A stretch of 62,733 nucleotides of DNA from Pseudomonadota bacterium (GTDB taxonomy: Bacteria > Pseudomonadota > Gammaproteobacteria > Steroidobacterales > Steroidobacteraceae), in contig JAJYUL010000018.1 of NCBI GenBank assembly GCA_021792555.1, forward strand, positions 1 through 62,733, written 5' to 3'. Made by a program: the position numbers and the translations under genes. A model generated the notes under the pieces. It was not told where the DNA came from. It searched no databases and saw only the letters and a list, made by a program, of their open reading frames with translations. Below, piece after piece: positions 9,814 to 19,869 of this stretch. Numbering within the stretch: the stretch's first letter is position 1; each line of letters opens with the position of its first letter.

Positions 9814-9817
<4 letters not shown>
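8936..9817 (+). CDS. Sulfoquinovose mutarotase (aldose 1-epimerase family)
   Basis: A 293-residue galactose-mutarotase-like beta-sandwich protein. Key residues can be placed: R61 (PFANR), H88 (HAVHG), H158 (GLHPYF) and the catalytic base E253 (AVEPVSHG). The sulfoquinovosidase releases alpha-SQ; a mutarotase speeds its conversion to the beta anomer that the SQ dehydrogenase uses. Aldose-epimerase genes are a common part of sulfoglycolytic clusters. The stop codon overlaps the lactonase start (ATGA). No signal peptide is present, so it acts in the cytoplasm. Confidence 0.82.
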
Positions 9818-11447
<1,630 letters not shown>

Positions 11448-11452
11448 TCCGC

Positions 11453-12217
11453 TTAGGTGAGTGTAATGGCGTACACGAGGTTGTCGGAGCGCACCCGGCT
11501 TAGGCGCCATTCGGCCTTGCGCTCGGGCAGACAGACGGCGATGCGGTCGATGACAAGAATCGGTGAGCCGGTGGCTACGCCCATCTGGCGATGATCGTCG
11601 ACGGTGGCAAGCTGAGCGCTCAATTCCTCGTGCGTGGTCATGATCGTGACGCCGAACTTGGACTGATAGAGCGAGTACAGGCTGTTCGGCAGCGCGCCAA
11701 TCTTCTCGATCCCGGGATAAAGATCCGCCGGCAGAGCGATGATCTCGCGGATTGCCGGAACCCCCTCGAGCAGACGGACGCGGTCGATTTCGACGATGCG
11801 CGCGTCCCGGGCGAGCTCGAGCCGCTCGCGCTCCGGCGCTCGTGCGGCACGTACCCGGATCGTTTCGTTGCCGAGAGTCGGCGTGAGGCGCTTGCCGCCG
11901 GGGCGTGCCAGGCGGAAGAAGCGGAACTGGGCCCGCTCCTGGGTGTTCTCGGCGATGAAGGTGCCTTTGCCCTGACGACGCTCGAGAACTTTCTCGGCCG
12001 TCAGCGCATCGAACACCTTGCGGACGGTTCCCTGACTGACTCCAAGCTCCTTGGCAAGATTCAACTCACTGGGCAGCGCCTCGCCAGGTCGCCATTCGCC
12101 TTGTGCCAAGCGACGCACGACGATCTCGTAGACCTGCCGATATAAGGGGCGGAAGCCGGGAGTCTCGTTCACGATGATACCTGCGGTTGGGAGCAATGGA
12201 CGCCTGAGGGCGCGCAC
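11453..12217 (-). CDS. GntR/HutC-family regulator with UTRA effector domain
   Basis: A 254-residue repressor-type protein. The N-terminal winged helix includes PLYRQVYEIVVRRLAQGEWR, then PGEALPSELNLAKELGVSQG and TVRKVFDALTAEKVLERRQGKGTFIA. The C-terminal half is a UTRA ligand-binding domain. A GTG at 12172 would give 239 residues, closer to the family norm, and may be the true start. It is divergent from the sulfoquinovosidase gene, with operator O2 in the gap, and convergent with the SQ dehydrogenase. I infer that it represses O1, O2 and O3 and is released by SQ or a pathway intermediate. Confidence 0.85.
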   Translation of the reverse strand: MRALRRPLLPTAGIIVNETPGFRPLYRQVYEIVVRRLAQGEWRPGEALPSELNLAKELGVSQGTVRKVFDALTAEKVLERRQGKGTFIAENTQERAQFRFFRLARPGGKRLTPTLGNETIRVRAARAPERERLELARDARIVEIDRVRLLEGVPAIREIIALPADLYPGIEKIGALPNSLYSLYQSKFGVTIMTTHEELSAQLATVDDHRQMGVATGSPILVIDRIAVCLPERKAEWRLSRVRSDNLVYAITLT

Positions 12218-12247
12218 CTCTACTTTACCCGCTTCGTGTCACTGCCA

Positions 12248-12262
12248 AGGAATTCAATTCCT
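12248..12262. promoter_or_regulatory. Palindrome in the gntR-sulfoquinovosidase gap
   Basis: AGGAATTCAATTCCT is a perfect inverted repeat with 7-base arms around one C. It lies 30 bp upstream of the gntR start and 43 bp before operator O2, and it is unlike O1-O3. It could be an autoregulatory site or the target of another regulator. Function is not known. Confidence 0.35.
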
Positions 12263-12287
12263 CAACCACATTATTTTCAGGTCAGCA

Positions 12288-12322
12288 TTGCCAAGTCAAT
12301 GCAGTCTTATATAAGATATAAG
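12288..12322 (+). promoter_or_regulatory. Sulfoquinovosidase promoter overlapped by operator O2 (12305-12322)
   Basis: TTGCCA at 12288-12293 and TATAAG at 12310-12315 are separated by 16 bp and form a plausible sigma70-type promoter. The 18-mer TCTTATATAAGATATAAG at 12305-12322, identical to O1, covers the -10 element, which fits repression by steric block. The predicted transcript would start about 18 bases before the ATG at 12340. Confidence 0.7.
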
Positions 12323-12339
12323 TCTACTTCAGGCTCAAT

Positions 12340-14358
12340 ATGAAGATTACTGAGTTCCCGGACGGCTTTGACCTAGTGCTCGGCGGCCGGTTGCTGCTGC
12401 GCCACCGAAAAGACGCACCGTGCCTGTTCGTCGGTGCCGGAGAGGCCGATTACCGGATGAGTCGGGGCCATTTCGCGATCGAGGACTACCTCAGCGCGCG
12501 CAGACCTCTCTGCCACGGTGAGGTGCGCCGAGAGAATCCGGGTGTGCGGATCATCCTCTGCGAGGCGGCTGGCCTGCCGCCCGTACTTGAGATCGTGGTG
12601 AGCGGTGAGAAGGGGCGCGCGACCCTGCAGTTCGTGAGCCATGAGCCGCGCACAAATCGTTTGTGGTTGCGGATGGCCGCCGAGGAAGGCGAGCGTGTCT
12701 GGGGTGGTGGCGAGCAGCTGTCGTACTTCGACATGCGCGGCCGGCGCTTCCCACTGTGGACCTCCGAGCCTGGCGTGGGTCGCGATAAGTCGACGCTCGT
12801 CACCTTCCAGGCGGATCGAGCCGGAGGTTCGGGGGGGGATTACTTCACCACCAACTATCCCCAGCCCACCTACCTTTCCTCGCGCCGATATGCGCTGCAC
12901 GTGGACACAACCGCCTTCACGGCATTGGATTTCCGACACCGCACCTTCCACGAGATCGAAGTCTGGGCAATCCCGAGTCGAATCGAGCTGTGGACTGCGG
13001 AGCGCTTCACCACCCTGGTGACGGAGTTGTCGTCCTATTTCGGGCGCCAGCCACCGCTGCCGGAATGGGTTCGCTCGGGCGCGATCATCGGGTTGAAGGA
13101 GGGGGAGCGCAGCTTCGAGCGCCTGGAGCGCCTTGCGGCCGCCGGGACGGCCATTTCGGGCCTGTGGTGCGAGGACTGGGTGGGAGTCCGTGAGACCTCC
13201 TTTGGCACGCGACTGTTTTGGGACTGGAAGTGGAACCCTCAGCGCTATCCGGAGCTCGATCGGCGCATCGCGACCCTGCGCGCCCGGGGCATACGCTTTC
13301 TCGGTTACGTCAACCCCTACCTGTGCGTCGACGGCTCGCTCTATCCGCAGGCGGTGGCCGCAGACCTGCTCGTCAAGCGGCTCGACCGAGATGAGCCTTA
13401 CCTGGTGGATTTCGGTGAATTCACCTGCGGCATGGTGGATTTCACACGGCCAGAGGCGATCGAGTGGTTCGAGGAGGAGGTGATCGGCCGAAATCTCATC
13501 GACTTCGGCCTTTCGGGCTGGATGGCCGATTTCGGCGAGTACTTGCCCGTTGACGTGCGACTCGCTTCCGGAGAGGACGGCGCGTTGGCTCACAATGCAT
13601 GGCCAGTGCGTTGGGCCCAAGTCAATGCCGAGGCGGTTGCGCGCCGCGGTATGACCGGTGAGGTGCTGTTCTTCATGCGCGCCGGATTCTCCAACGTTCA
13701 GCGCTACTGTCCGCTGCTCTGGGCCGGCGATCAGTCGGTGGATTTCAGCCGTCACGACGGACTGCAGACCGTCATTTGCGCCGCGCTGTCCTCTGGGTTG
13801 CTCGGCAACGCCTATCATCACAGCGACATCGGCGGATATACCAGCCTATACGGCAATGTCAGGACAGCGGAGCTGCTGCAACGCTGGGCGGAGATGGCCG
13901 TCTTCACCGCGGTCATGCGCACGCATGAAGGCAACCGGCCCCGCGATAACCTGCAGATCGATGAGAATGCGGAGGTGCTCGCGCATTTCGCTCGCATGAC
14001 CCGCATGCACCGCCACCTGGCGCCCTATCTGCGCGCGCTCAGCGTCGAGGCTTCTGCTACCGGGCTGCCGCTGCAGCGACCGCAGTTCTTGCATTTCGAA
14101 GACGATCCGGACGCATACGGGGATCAGACGAGTTATCTTCTGGGTAGGGACTTGCTCGTCGCTCCGGTAATCGAAGCGGGGGCCGATCGGCGCCGCGTGT
14201 ATCTTCCCGCCGGTGCCCGCTGGAGGCACCTGTGGAGCGGTAAGGAGTGGCCAGGAGGCGCCGAGGTCCAGGTCGAAGCGCCGATCGGACAGCCGCCGGT
14301 CTTTTCCCGGGTCGGGAGTCCACATGCGGCGCTCTTTGCCGGACTTCCGGGTTGCTGA
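12340..14358 (+). CDS. yihQ: Sulfoquinovosidase, GH31 (YihQ-like)
   Basis: A 672-residue GH31 enzyme that closely follows the YihQ pattern along its length. The nucleophile is D397 (WMADFGEYLP) and the acid/base is D464 (WAGDQSVDFS). The residues known to bind the sulfonate in sulfoquinovosidases are K253, E278, R291, W294 and Y500, with the spacing and identity of the KERWY type described for the Agrobacterium enzyme (E. coli YihQ has QQRWY). It hydrolyses alpha-SQ glycosides such as SQ-glycerol. No signal peptide is seen, so it is cytoplasmic. glpD begins directly after its stop. Confidence 0.95.
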   Translation: MKITEFPDGFDLVLGGRLLLRHRKDAPCLFVGAGEADYRMSRGHFAIEDYLSARRPLCHGEVRRENPGVRIILCEAAGLPPVLEIVVSGEKGRATLQFVSHEPRTNRLWLRMAAEEGERVWGGGEQLSYFDMRGRRFPLWTSEPGVGRDKSTLVTFQADRAGGSGGDYFTTNYPQPTYLSSRRYALHVDTTAFTALDFRHRTFHEIEVWAIPSRIELWTAERFTTLVTELSSYFGRQPPLPEWVRSGAIIGLKEGERSFERLERLAAAGTAISGLWCEDWVGVRETSFGTRLFWDWKWNPQRYPELDRRIATLRARGIRFLGYVNPYLCVDGSLYPQAVAADLLVKRLDRDEPYLVDFGEFTCGMVDFTRPEAIEWFEEEVIGRNLIDFGLSGWMADFGEYLPVDVRLASGEDGALAHNAWPVRWAQVNAEAVARRGMTGEVLFFMRAGFSNVQRYCPLLWAGDQSVDFSRHDGLQTVICAALSSGLLGNAYHHSDIGGYTSLYGNVRTAELLQRWAEMAVFTAVMRTHEGNRPRDNLQIDENAEVLAHFARMTRMHRHLAPYLRALSVEASATGLPLQRPQFLHFEDDPDAYGDQTSYLLGRDLLVAPVIEAGADRRRVYLPAGARWRHLWSGKEWPGGAEVQVEAPIGQPPVFSRVGSPHAALFAGLPGC

Positions 14359-15954
14359 ATGCCGATCCGCCCCGCCAATCTCATGATAGAAGGAGGTCGG
14401 CATGCCGAGGGCTCATTCGACCTCGTAGTGGTTGGTGGCGGCATCAATGGTGTGGGAATTGCGCGCGATGCGGCAGGGCAGGGCCTGAAGGTGCTGCTGC
14501 TCGAGCGCAGCGATCTGGCCGGAGCGACCTCCTCGGCGTCCTCGAAGCTGATTCACGGCGGACTGCGGTATCTCGAGCAGCGCGAATTTCGCCTGGTGCG
14601 CGAGAGTCTCACCGAGCGGGAGGTGCTGTGGCAATCGGCGCCCCACATCATCCGGCCGTTACGATTCGTGCTTCCCGTGCGCGCTGGGCTTCGCAGCGGT
14701 TGGATGCTACGCGCGGGCCTGCTCCTATACGACCACCTCGGGGGGCGCAAGAGGCTGCCGTCGACGCGCGTCTTGCGGCGCGATCGAGACGCGGCGCTCG
14801 CCGCGCTTCAAGAACGCTACCGCCTCGCATTCGAATACTCGGACTGCTGGGCGGATGATGCCCGCCTGGTGGTCCTCAATGCGATCGATGCCCACGAGCG
14901 CGGTGCGACCATCGCCGTTGGATGCAGTTTCGTGGGAGCGAGACGCGAGTCCGGTGCGTGGATCATCGATATCGAGCTGCGGGGCGGTGAGCGGCGCACT
15001 CTTCGCGCGCGCGCGCTCGTGAATGCCGCGGGCCCGTGGGTCGAGCAGGTTCTGGCCGGAGTGGGCGTGCCGCGGCGCAGTGCGCTGCGGCTGGTCAAGG
15101 GTAGCCACATCGTCGTGCCGCAGCTCTATGCCGGTGAGCATGCGTATACGCTGCAAAGCCTCGACGGCCGTGTCATCTTCACGATTCCGTTCCAGACAAC
15201 GTTCACGCTGATCGGTACAACCGATGTCCCTTGCGGGAGCGAAGCTCTGCCGGCCCGCGTGAGCGCGGCGGAAATCGACTACCTCTGCCGGGCAGTTGCG
15301 GAGTATCTGCGCAATCCGGTAACGCCTGAGCATGTTGTATGGAAATATGCCGGCGTGCGACCCCTCTACGATAATGGTGAGTTGAGCGCATCGACCGTAA
15401 CCCGCGATTACGTCTTCGATCTTGATGCGCCGGCGAATGTTGCGCCGGTGCTCTCGGTGTTCGGGGGCAAGCTGACCACCTACCGCCGGCTTGCCGAGCA
15501 CGCGCTCGCGGAGCTGCTTCCGAGCGTGGGACTCAAATCCCGGCGCTGGACGCGAACCGCGACTCTGCCGGGAGGAGACCTGCCCGGCGGGGACCTCGAG
15601 GCCTTCACGGGGGATCAGCTCACGCGCTACGCGTTCGCGCCGGCGGCTATGATCCGGCGCATGTGCGCGGCGTATGGCACGCGGATCGAGCGCGTTCTGT
15701 ACGGTGTACGGCGCCTCGCCGACCTGGGTGCTGAAATTGCACCCCAGATCTTCGAGGCCGAGTTGCAGTATTTGCGCGACACCGAGTGGGCGCGCAGTGC
15801 AGAAGATGTGCTATGGCGTCGCTCGAAGCTCGGTCTCACCCTCGGCCGCGACTACGCGGAGTGTATCGACCGCTGGTTTGCAGCGAACCGTGCGCCCGGC
15901 GGCGGGCAGATCAACCGCTGCTTACGCGCCGGAGCGCAGCATGCCAGCCTATGA
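14359..15954 (+). CDS. glpD: Glycerol-3-phosphate dehydrogenase, FAD-dependent
   Basis: A 531-residue flavoprotein with the N-terminal dinucleotide site DLVVVGGGINGVGIARDAA, then the DAO fold and the GlpD landmark SKLIHGGLRYLEQ, and the C-terminal helical domain. It oxidises sn-glycerol-3-phosphate to dihydroxyacetone phosphate and passes electrons to quinone at the inner membrane. Its ATG follows the sulfoquinovosidase stop with no gap, so the two are co-transcribed: the glycosidase frees glycerol from SQ-glycerol and GlpD completes its use. Its 3' end overlaps the convergent glpK by 44 bp. Confidence 0.92.
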   Translation: MPIRPANLMIEGGRHAEGSFDLVVVGGGINGVGIARDAAGQGLKVLLLERSDLAGATSSASSKLIHGGLRYLEQREFRLVRESLTEREVLWQSAPHIIRPLRFVLPVRAGLRSGWMLRAGLLLYDHLGGRKRLPSTRVLRRDRDAALAALQERYRLAFEYSDCWADDARLVVLNAIDAHERGATIAVGCSFVGARRESGAWIIDIELRGGERRTLRARALVNAAGPWVEQVLAGVGVPRRSALRLVKGSHIVVPQLYAGEHAYTLQSLDGRVIFTIPFQTTFTLIGTTDVPCGSEALPARVSAAEIDYLCRAVAEYLRNPVTPEHVVWKYAGVRPLYDNGELSASTVTRDYVFDLDAPANVAPVLSVFGGKLTTYRRLAEHALAELLPSVGLKSRRWTRTATLPGGDLPGGDLEAFTGDQLTRYAFAPAAMIRRMCAAYGTRIERVLYGVRRLADLGAEIAPQIFEAELQYLRDTEWARSAEDVLWRRSKLGLTLGRDYAECIDRWFAANRAPGGGQINRCLRAGAQHASL

Positions 15955-17395
15955 GCTGGCGCTCGACGATCGCCTGATCGAGCTGCGGCTCGAAGTGGGC
16001 CTCCGCGTGCCACAATCCGGCCAGCTCCTCGAGCGAACCGAACACGCCGCACCCGAGTCCGGCCAGACATGCGGCGCCCCAGGCAGTGGCCTCGGCGATC
16101 CTCGGTTTGCGGATCGGCACCGCCAGCACATCAGCGAGCCGCTGCAGGAAAAGGCGGTTCTGCGCCATCCCGCCATCGACCTTGAGGACTGCGGGTTGCA
16201 CGCCGTCGGTCGCCATCGCATCGAGAAGATCGCGGGTCTGGTAGACGACGCTATCGAGACCGGCCCGGGCGATCTCGGCGGAGCCGCTTGCACGCGTCAG
16301 TCCCAGGATCGCGCCCCGCGCATCCGGGTCCCAGTAGGGGGCGCCGAGACCGGTGAAGGCGGGCACGACGTACACGCCGCCCGTATCAGACGCGGACGCT
16401 GCGAGCGCCTCTATCTCCCCGGCCCGAGTGAACAGTCGCAGCCCGTCACGCAGCCACTGGATCGTGGCGCCTGCCGAGAGAATGGACCCTTCGAGCGCAT
16501 AGGTGGTCTGGCCTGCGAGCCGGTAGGCAATCGTAGCAAGCAGCCGGCTGCGCGAGCGAACCAGCTGCGCGCCCGTATTCAGCATGGCGAAGGCTCCCGT
16601 GCCATACGTGCACTTCATTTCACCAGCGGCAACTCCCGCTTGACCGATGAGCGCCGCCTGTTGGTCGCCGGCGACTCCGCGGATCGGCAGCGACTCCGCG
16701 AACAGCTGCGGGTCGGTGCGGCCGAAATCCCCGGCGCAGTCACGCACCTCCGGCAAACATTCCACGGGGACACCGAAAAGCTCGCAGAGCTCAGGGTCCC
16801 AACAGTTGCGCCGAATGTCGTAGAGTGCGGTTCGGCTCGCGTTGCTCGCATCGGTCAGATGCAGGCGGCCGCCCGTCAGACGGGCGATAAGGAAGCTGTC
16901 GATGGTGCCGAAGGCGAGCTCGCCGCGTGCGGCGGTGGCGCGCGCCGGCAGCGAATGCTCGAGAATCCAGCCCAATTTAGTGGCCGAGAAGTACGGATCG
17001 AGACGCAGCCCGGTTCTCTCCTCGAGCCGCGTTCCATGTCCCGCCTGCTCGAGCCGTCTGCAGTGCTCCGCTGTACGCCGGTCCTGCCAGACGATGGCAT
17101 TGTAAAGCGGGATCCCGGTGCGGCGGTTCCACACAACGGTCGTTTCCCGCTGGTTCGTGAGCCCGATGGCAGCCACCGTGCACTGCCGCTCCCCGAGACG
17201 CTTCAGAACAGCTCGCACCGTGGACAGAACCGTTGCCCAGATGACCTCTGGATCGTGCTCCACCCAACCCGAGGCGGGGTAGATTTGCTCGAACGGTTGC
17301 TGCTCGAGCGCCAGGATCTCCCCGCGCAGGGAGAATGCGATGGCACGGCTCGAGCTTGTGCCCTGGTCGATCGCAAGCAGCGCGACATCGCTCAT
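15911..17395 (-). CDS. glpK: Glycerol kinase
   Basis: An FGGY-family kinase of about 494 residues. It has the N-terminal phosphate loop AIDQGTSSSRAIAF, the NQRETTVVW motif and the conserved FSATKLGWIL segment. It phosphorylates glycerol with ATP to give the GlpD substrate. Three ATGs in a row are possible starts; the one at 17395 has the best distance (7 bases) from AGGAG, and the longest would start at 17401. It is on the opposite strand from glpD and divergent from the MFS gene, so it must have its own promoter in the 150-bp gap. Confidence 0.93.
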   Translation of the reverse strand: MSDVALLAIDQGTSSSRAIAFSLRGEILALEQQPFEQIYPASGWVEHDPEVIWATVLSTVRAVLKRLGERQCTVAAIGLTNQRETTVVWNRRTGIPLYNAIVWQDRRTAEHCRRLEQAGHGTRLEERTGLRLDPYFSATKLGWILEHSLPARATAARGELAFGTIDSFLIARLTGGRLHLTDASNASRTALYDIRRNCWDPELCELFGVPVECLPEVRDCAGDFGRTDPQLFAESLPIRGVAGDQQAALIGQAGVAAGEMKCTYGTGAFAMLNTGAQLVRSRSRLLATIAYRLAGQTTYALEGSILSAGATIQWLRDGLRLFTRAGEIEALAASASDTGGVYVVPAFTGLGAPYWDPDARGAILGLTRASGSAEIARAGLDSVVYQTRDLLDAMATDGVQPAVLKVDGGMAQNRLFLQRLADVLAVPIRKPRIAEATAWGAACLAGLGCGVFGSLEELAGLWHAEAHFEPQLDQAIVERQLIGWHAALRRVSSG

Positions 17396-17553
17396 CATCA
17401 TCTCCTCTGGCTATTGTTCCGGGCAAGAAAGTTATGTCGTAACCGTCATGAGGTCAACTGCGGGATGCGGGCGGCATTTCCTGCGCCGCCGCGGTTCCAG
17501 TTGCCCGCTCGAGCATCTCGCTGCATGTACACAACCCAGATGACGGATCGCAC

Positions 17554-18804
17554 GTGAATAGCAACGAACCGATAGCTGTACCTGCCGCCGTCCCGTCGCA
17601 GGGGCGCACGGCTCTGCTGCTGCTGCTCGCCCTCGTCGGGGTGATCAACTACGCCGATCTGCAGTCGATCGCAATCCTCAAGCCGTTGATCGAGCGCAGC
17701 ATCGGTTGGACCGACGCCGATTACGGCCGTGTCGTCGCCATGTTCCAGCTCGCGACGGCGCTGTCGTACCTGTGGGCCGGCGCCGTCGTCGATCGTCTGG
17801 GGGCAAGACGATCCATACCGGTCGCCGTCACGTCCTTCAGCATTGCGGATGCTGCGCATGCTCTGGCGCGTACCACCGGCGGGTTCATGCTGGCCCGGAT
17901 CGGACTCGGTGCGAGCGAATCGCTGACCACGCCGGCGATCATTCAGGCGACCGGTGCCTACTTCGAGCCCGAGCGGCGCGCGCGCATGCTCGGTTGGATC
18001 AACTCAGCCAATAGTCTCGGGGCCATCATCACGCCGTTGATCATCCCGACGGTGGCATTCATGGTCGGGTGGCGCGCGGCTTTCGTGCTGCTCGGCATAG
18101 CTGGACTTCTCTGGACGGCTGTCTGGATGGTGACGTTGCGCGGTAGCCAGCCCATGGACGGGGGGCATGCGCGGGTGGTGAGACCGACTGCGCGAGGCTA
18201 TCTGCGGCTGCTGAAGGAACGGCGCACGTGGGCGATCATCGTCGGCAAGGCGCTCTCCGATCAGGTCTGGTGGCTGTTGCTCTTCTGGACTCCAGACTTC
18301 CTGCATCGAACCTATCATTTGTCGGTGCGCGCCTATGGGGGGCCGCTCGCCGTGATGTACGGCGGCTCGATGCTCGGCTCCATTGTCGGCGGATGGGCGT
18401 CATCCCGGCTGGTATCGCGGGGCATGGGAGCTGTGGCTGCGCGCTTGGCCGTCATGACCGCTTGCGCGGTGATTGGATTTGCGCTGTTCGGTGTACCGCA
18501 CGCGAGCGGAGTTTGGGCTGCGGTCGCCTTGCTCACCATCGGCATCGCGGCGATGCAGGGGTTTTCGGTGAGTGTGTTTACGCTCATCACCGATGTGATC
18601 GAGAGGGAGCGAGTCGGAACTGTTACCAGCCTCGGCGCATTTGCCGGCAATATGGCGGGCATGGCCGTCGTATGGCTGTGCGGGGTGCACCTGGCCGCTG
18701 GTGGTGGCTACGCGCCATTCTTCGATTTTGCTGCAGTCTCGTTCACCCTGGCATTCGCTTGGTTGCGGCTGATGCTCCCCCGTAGAGACTTCGGGAATTC
18801 ATAG
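17554..18804 (+). CDS. MFS transporter, anion:cation symporter (ExuT-like) type
   Basis: A 416-residue permease with about 12 hydrophobic segments, starting at a GTG. INYADLQSIAILKPLIERS near the N-terminus and AGAVVDRLGARRSIP in the 2-3 loop resemble the ACS group (hexuronate and galactonate carriers), whose substrates are acidic sugars. I infer that it takes up SQ, SQ-glycerol or a 3-keto derivative across the inner membrane. It starts the second rightward block; the next gene begins within a few bases of its stop. No copy of the O1 motif is present before it. Confidence 0.8.
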   Translation: MNSNEPIAVPAAVPSQGRTALLLLLALVGVINYADLQSIAILKPLIERSIGWTDADYGRVVAMFQLATALSYLWAGAVVDRLGARRSIPVAVTSFSIADAAHALARTTGGFMLARIGLGASESLTTPAIIQATGAYFEPERRARMLGWINSANSLGAIITPLIIPTVAFMVGWRAAFVLLGIAGLLWTAVWMVTLRGSQPMDGGHARVVRPTARGYLRLLKERRTWAIIVGKALSDQVWWLLLFWTPDFLHRTYHLSVRAYGGPLAVMYGGSMLGSIVGGWASSRLVSRGMGAVAARLAVMTACAVIGFALFGVPHASGVWAAVALLTIGIAAMQGFSVSVFTLITDVIERERVGTVTSLGAFAGNMAGMAVVWLCGVHLAAGGGYAPFFDFAAVSFTLAFAWLRLMLPRRDFGNS

Positions 18805-18808
18805 CGTG

Positions 18809-19819
18809 ATGGCGCCTCGCTCAATACGCTGGGGCGTACTCGGAGCGGCGCGGATCGCCGTTCGATGCGTCTTGCCGGCATTCGGATCGACCCGACATGC
18901 ACAGGTGGTGGCCCTTGCGGCGCGCGATCCGGAGCGCGCGCGCACCGTAGCGGCGCAGTTTGGGATCGCACGCGCGTACGGTTCCTACGATGAGCTGCTC
19001 GCCGATCCGTCTCTTGAGGCGGTCTACATTCCGCTTCCCAATGACCTGCATCTTCCCTGGACGTTGCGGGCGCTGGAGGCGGGAAAGCACGTGTTGTGTG
19101 AAAAGCCGATCGCCCTCAGCGCAGACCAGGCGCAGACGATCGCAGGGGCATCGATACGATGCGGCCGGCAGGTTGCCGAAGCGTACATGATCCGCTTCCA
19201 TCCCCAGTGGCAGCGCGCTCGAGCGCTTGTGCTGTCGGGGCGTCTGGGCGAGGCCCACGCGGTACACAGCTGGTTCGCGTACGACAATCCACCGGGAGCG
19301 AATCTGCGCAACAGCGCGGCCCACGGCGGCGGTGGGCTCTATGACATCGGCGGATATGCGCTGGTCGTCGCGCGGTGGCTGTTTGGAAGCCTCCCGCAGC
19401 GAATGATCGGCCTGTTCGAGCGCGACCCGATCCATCGGGTTGATCGCTTTACGAGCGCAATGGCCGCCTTTCCCGCGGGGCGGCAGCTTGTCTTTGGCGT
19501 CGCCACGGGGCTGGCTCGTACGCAGTCCGTGGTGGTGTACGGCACGCGTGGGCGGCTCACGATCGAGACGCCATTCAATCCCGCAGCAGACCGGCCGACG
19601 CGATTACTGATTGACGACGGCCGCGACCTGTACGGCTCCGGCCTTGAGGTCGAGAGCGTGCAGGCTGCCGATCAGTATGCGTTGCAGCTCGATGCGTTCT
19701 CAATGGCCATCGCACAGGGTCGCGCCGTGCCTTTTGGCATCGACGATGCCATTACCAATATGCGCGCGCTGGATGCGCTGTTCCGGTCGGAGCATTCCGG
19801 ATGCTGGGAGCGCCCCTGA
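18809..19819 (+). CDS. Gfo/Idh/MocA-family oxidoreductase
   Basis: A 336-residue NAD(P)-dependent sugar oxidoreductase. The N-terminal Rossmann motif is WGVLGAARIA, and the family lysine is in CEKPIALS. The C-terminal half is the usual substrate domain. A GTG at 18806 is an alternative start. Candidate roles are reduction of a 3-keto sugar produced by the GMC enzyme encoded downstream, or an NAD-dependent glycosidase: NAD-dependent sulfoquinovosidases (GH188) belong to this superfamily. I cannot tell these apart from sequence. It lies between the transporter and the DUF1080 gene in the same direction. Confidence 0.8.
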   Translation: MAPRSIRWGVLGAARIAVRCVLPAFGSTRHAQVVALAARDPERARTVAAQFGIARAYGSYDELLADPSLEAVYIPLPNDLHLPWTLRALEAGKHVLCEKPIALSADQAQTIAGASIRCGRQVAEAYMIRFHPQWQRARALVLSGRLGEAHAVHSWFAYDNPPGANLRNSAAHGGGGLYDIGGYALVVARWLFGSLPQRMIGLFERDPIHRVDRFTSAMAAFPAGRQLVFGVATGLARTQSVVVYGTRGRLTIETPFNPAADRPTRLLIDDGRDLYGSGLEVESVQAADQYALQLDAFSMAIAQGRAVPFGIDDAITNMRALDALFRSEHSGCWERP

Positions 19820-19869
19820 ATGGCGCTGAGACCCGTAGTTTTTTGGTGTGTAAATGAGGAAGCCCGAGT

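Noticed and set aside
12141-12147. ATATAAG half-site inside gntR
   Set aside because: Lies within coding sequence and lacks the second arm; likely chance.
17431-17443. GTTATGTCGTAAC inverted repeat before the MFS gene
   Set aside because: Only 4-base arms and unlike the shared operator; too weak to call a site.
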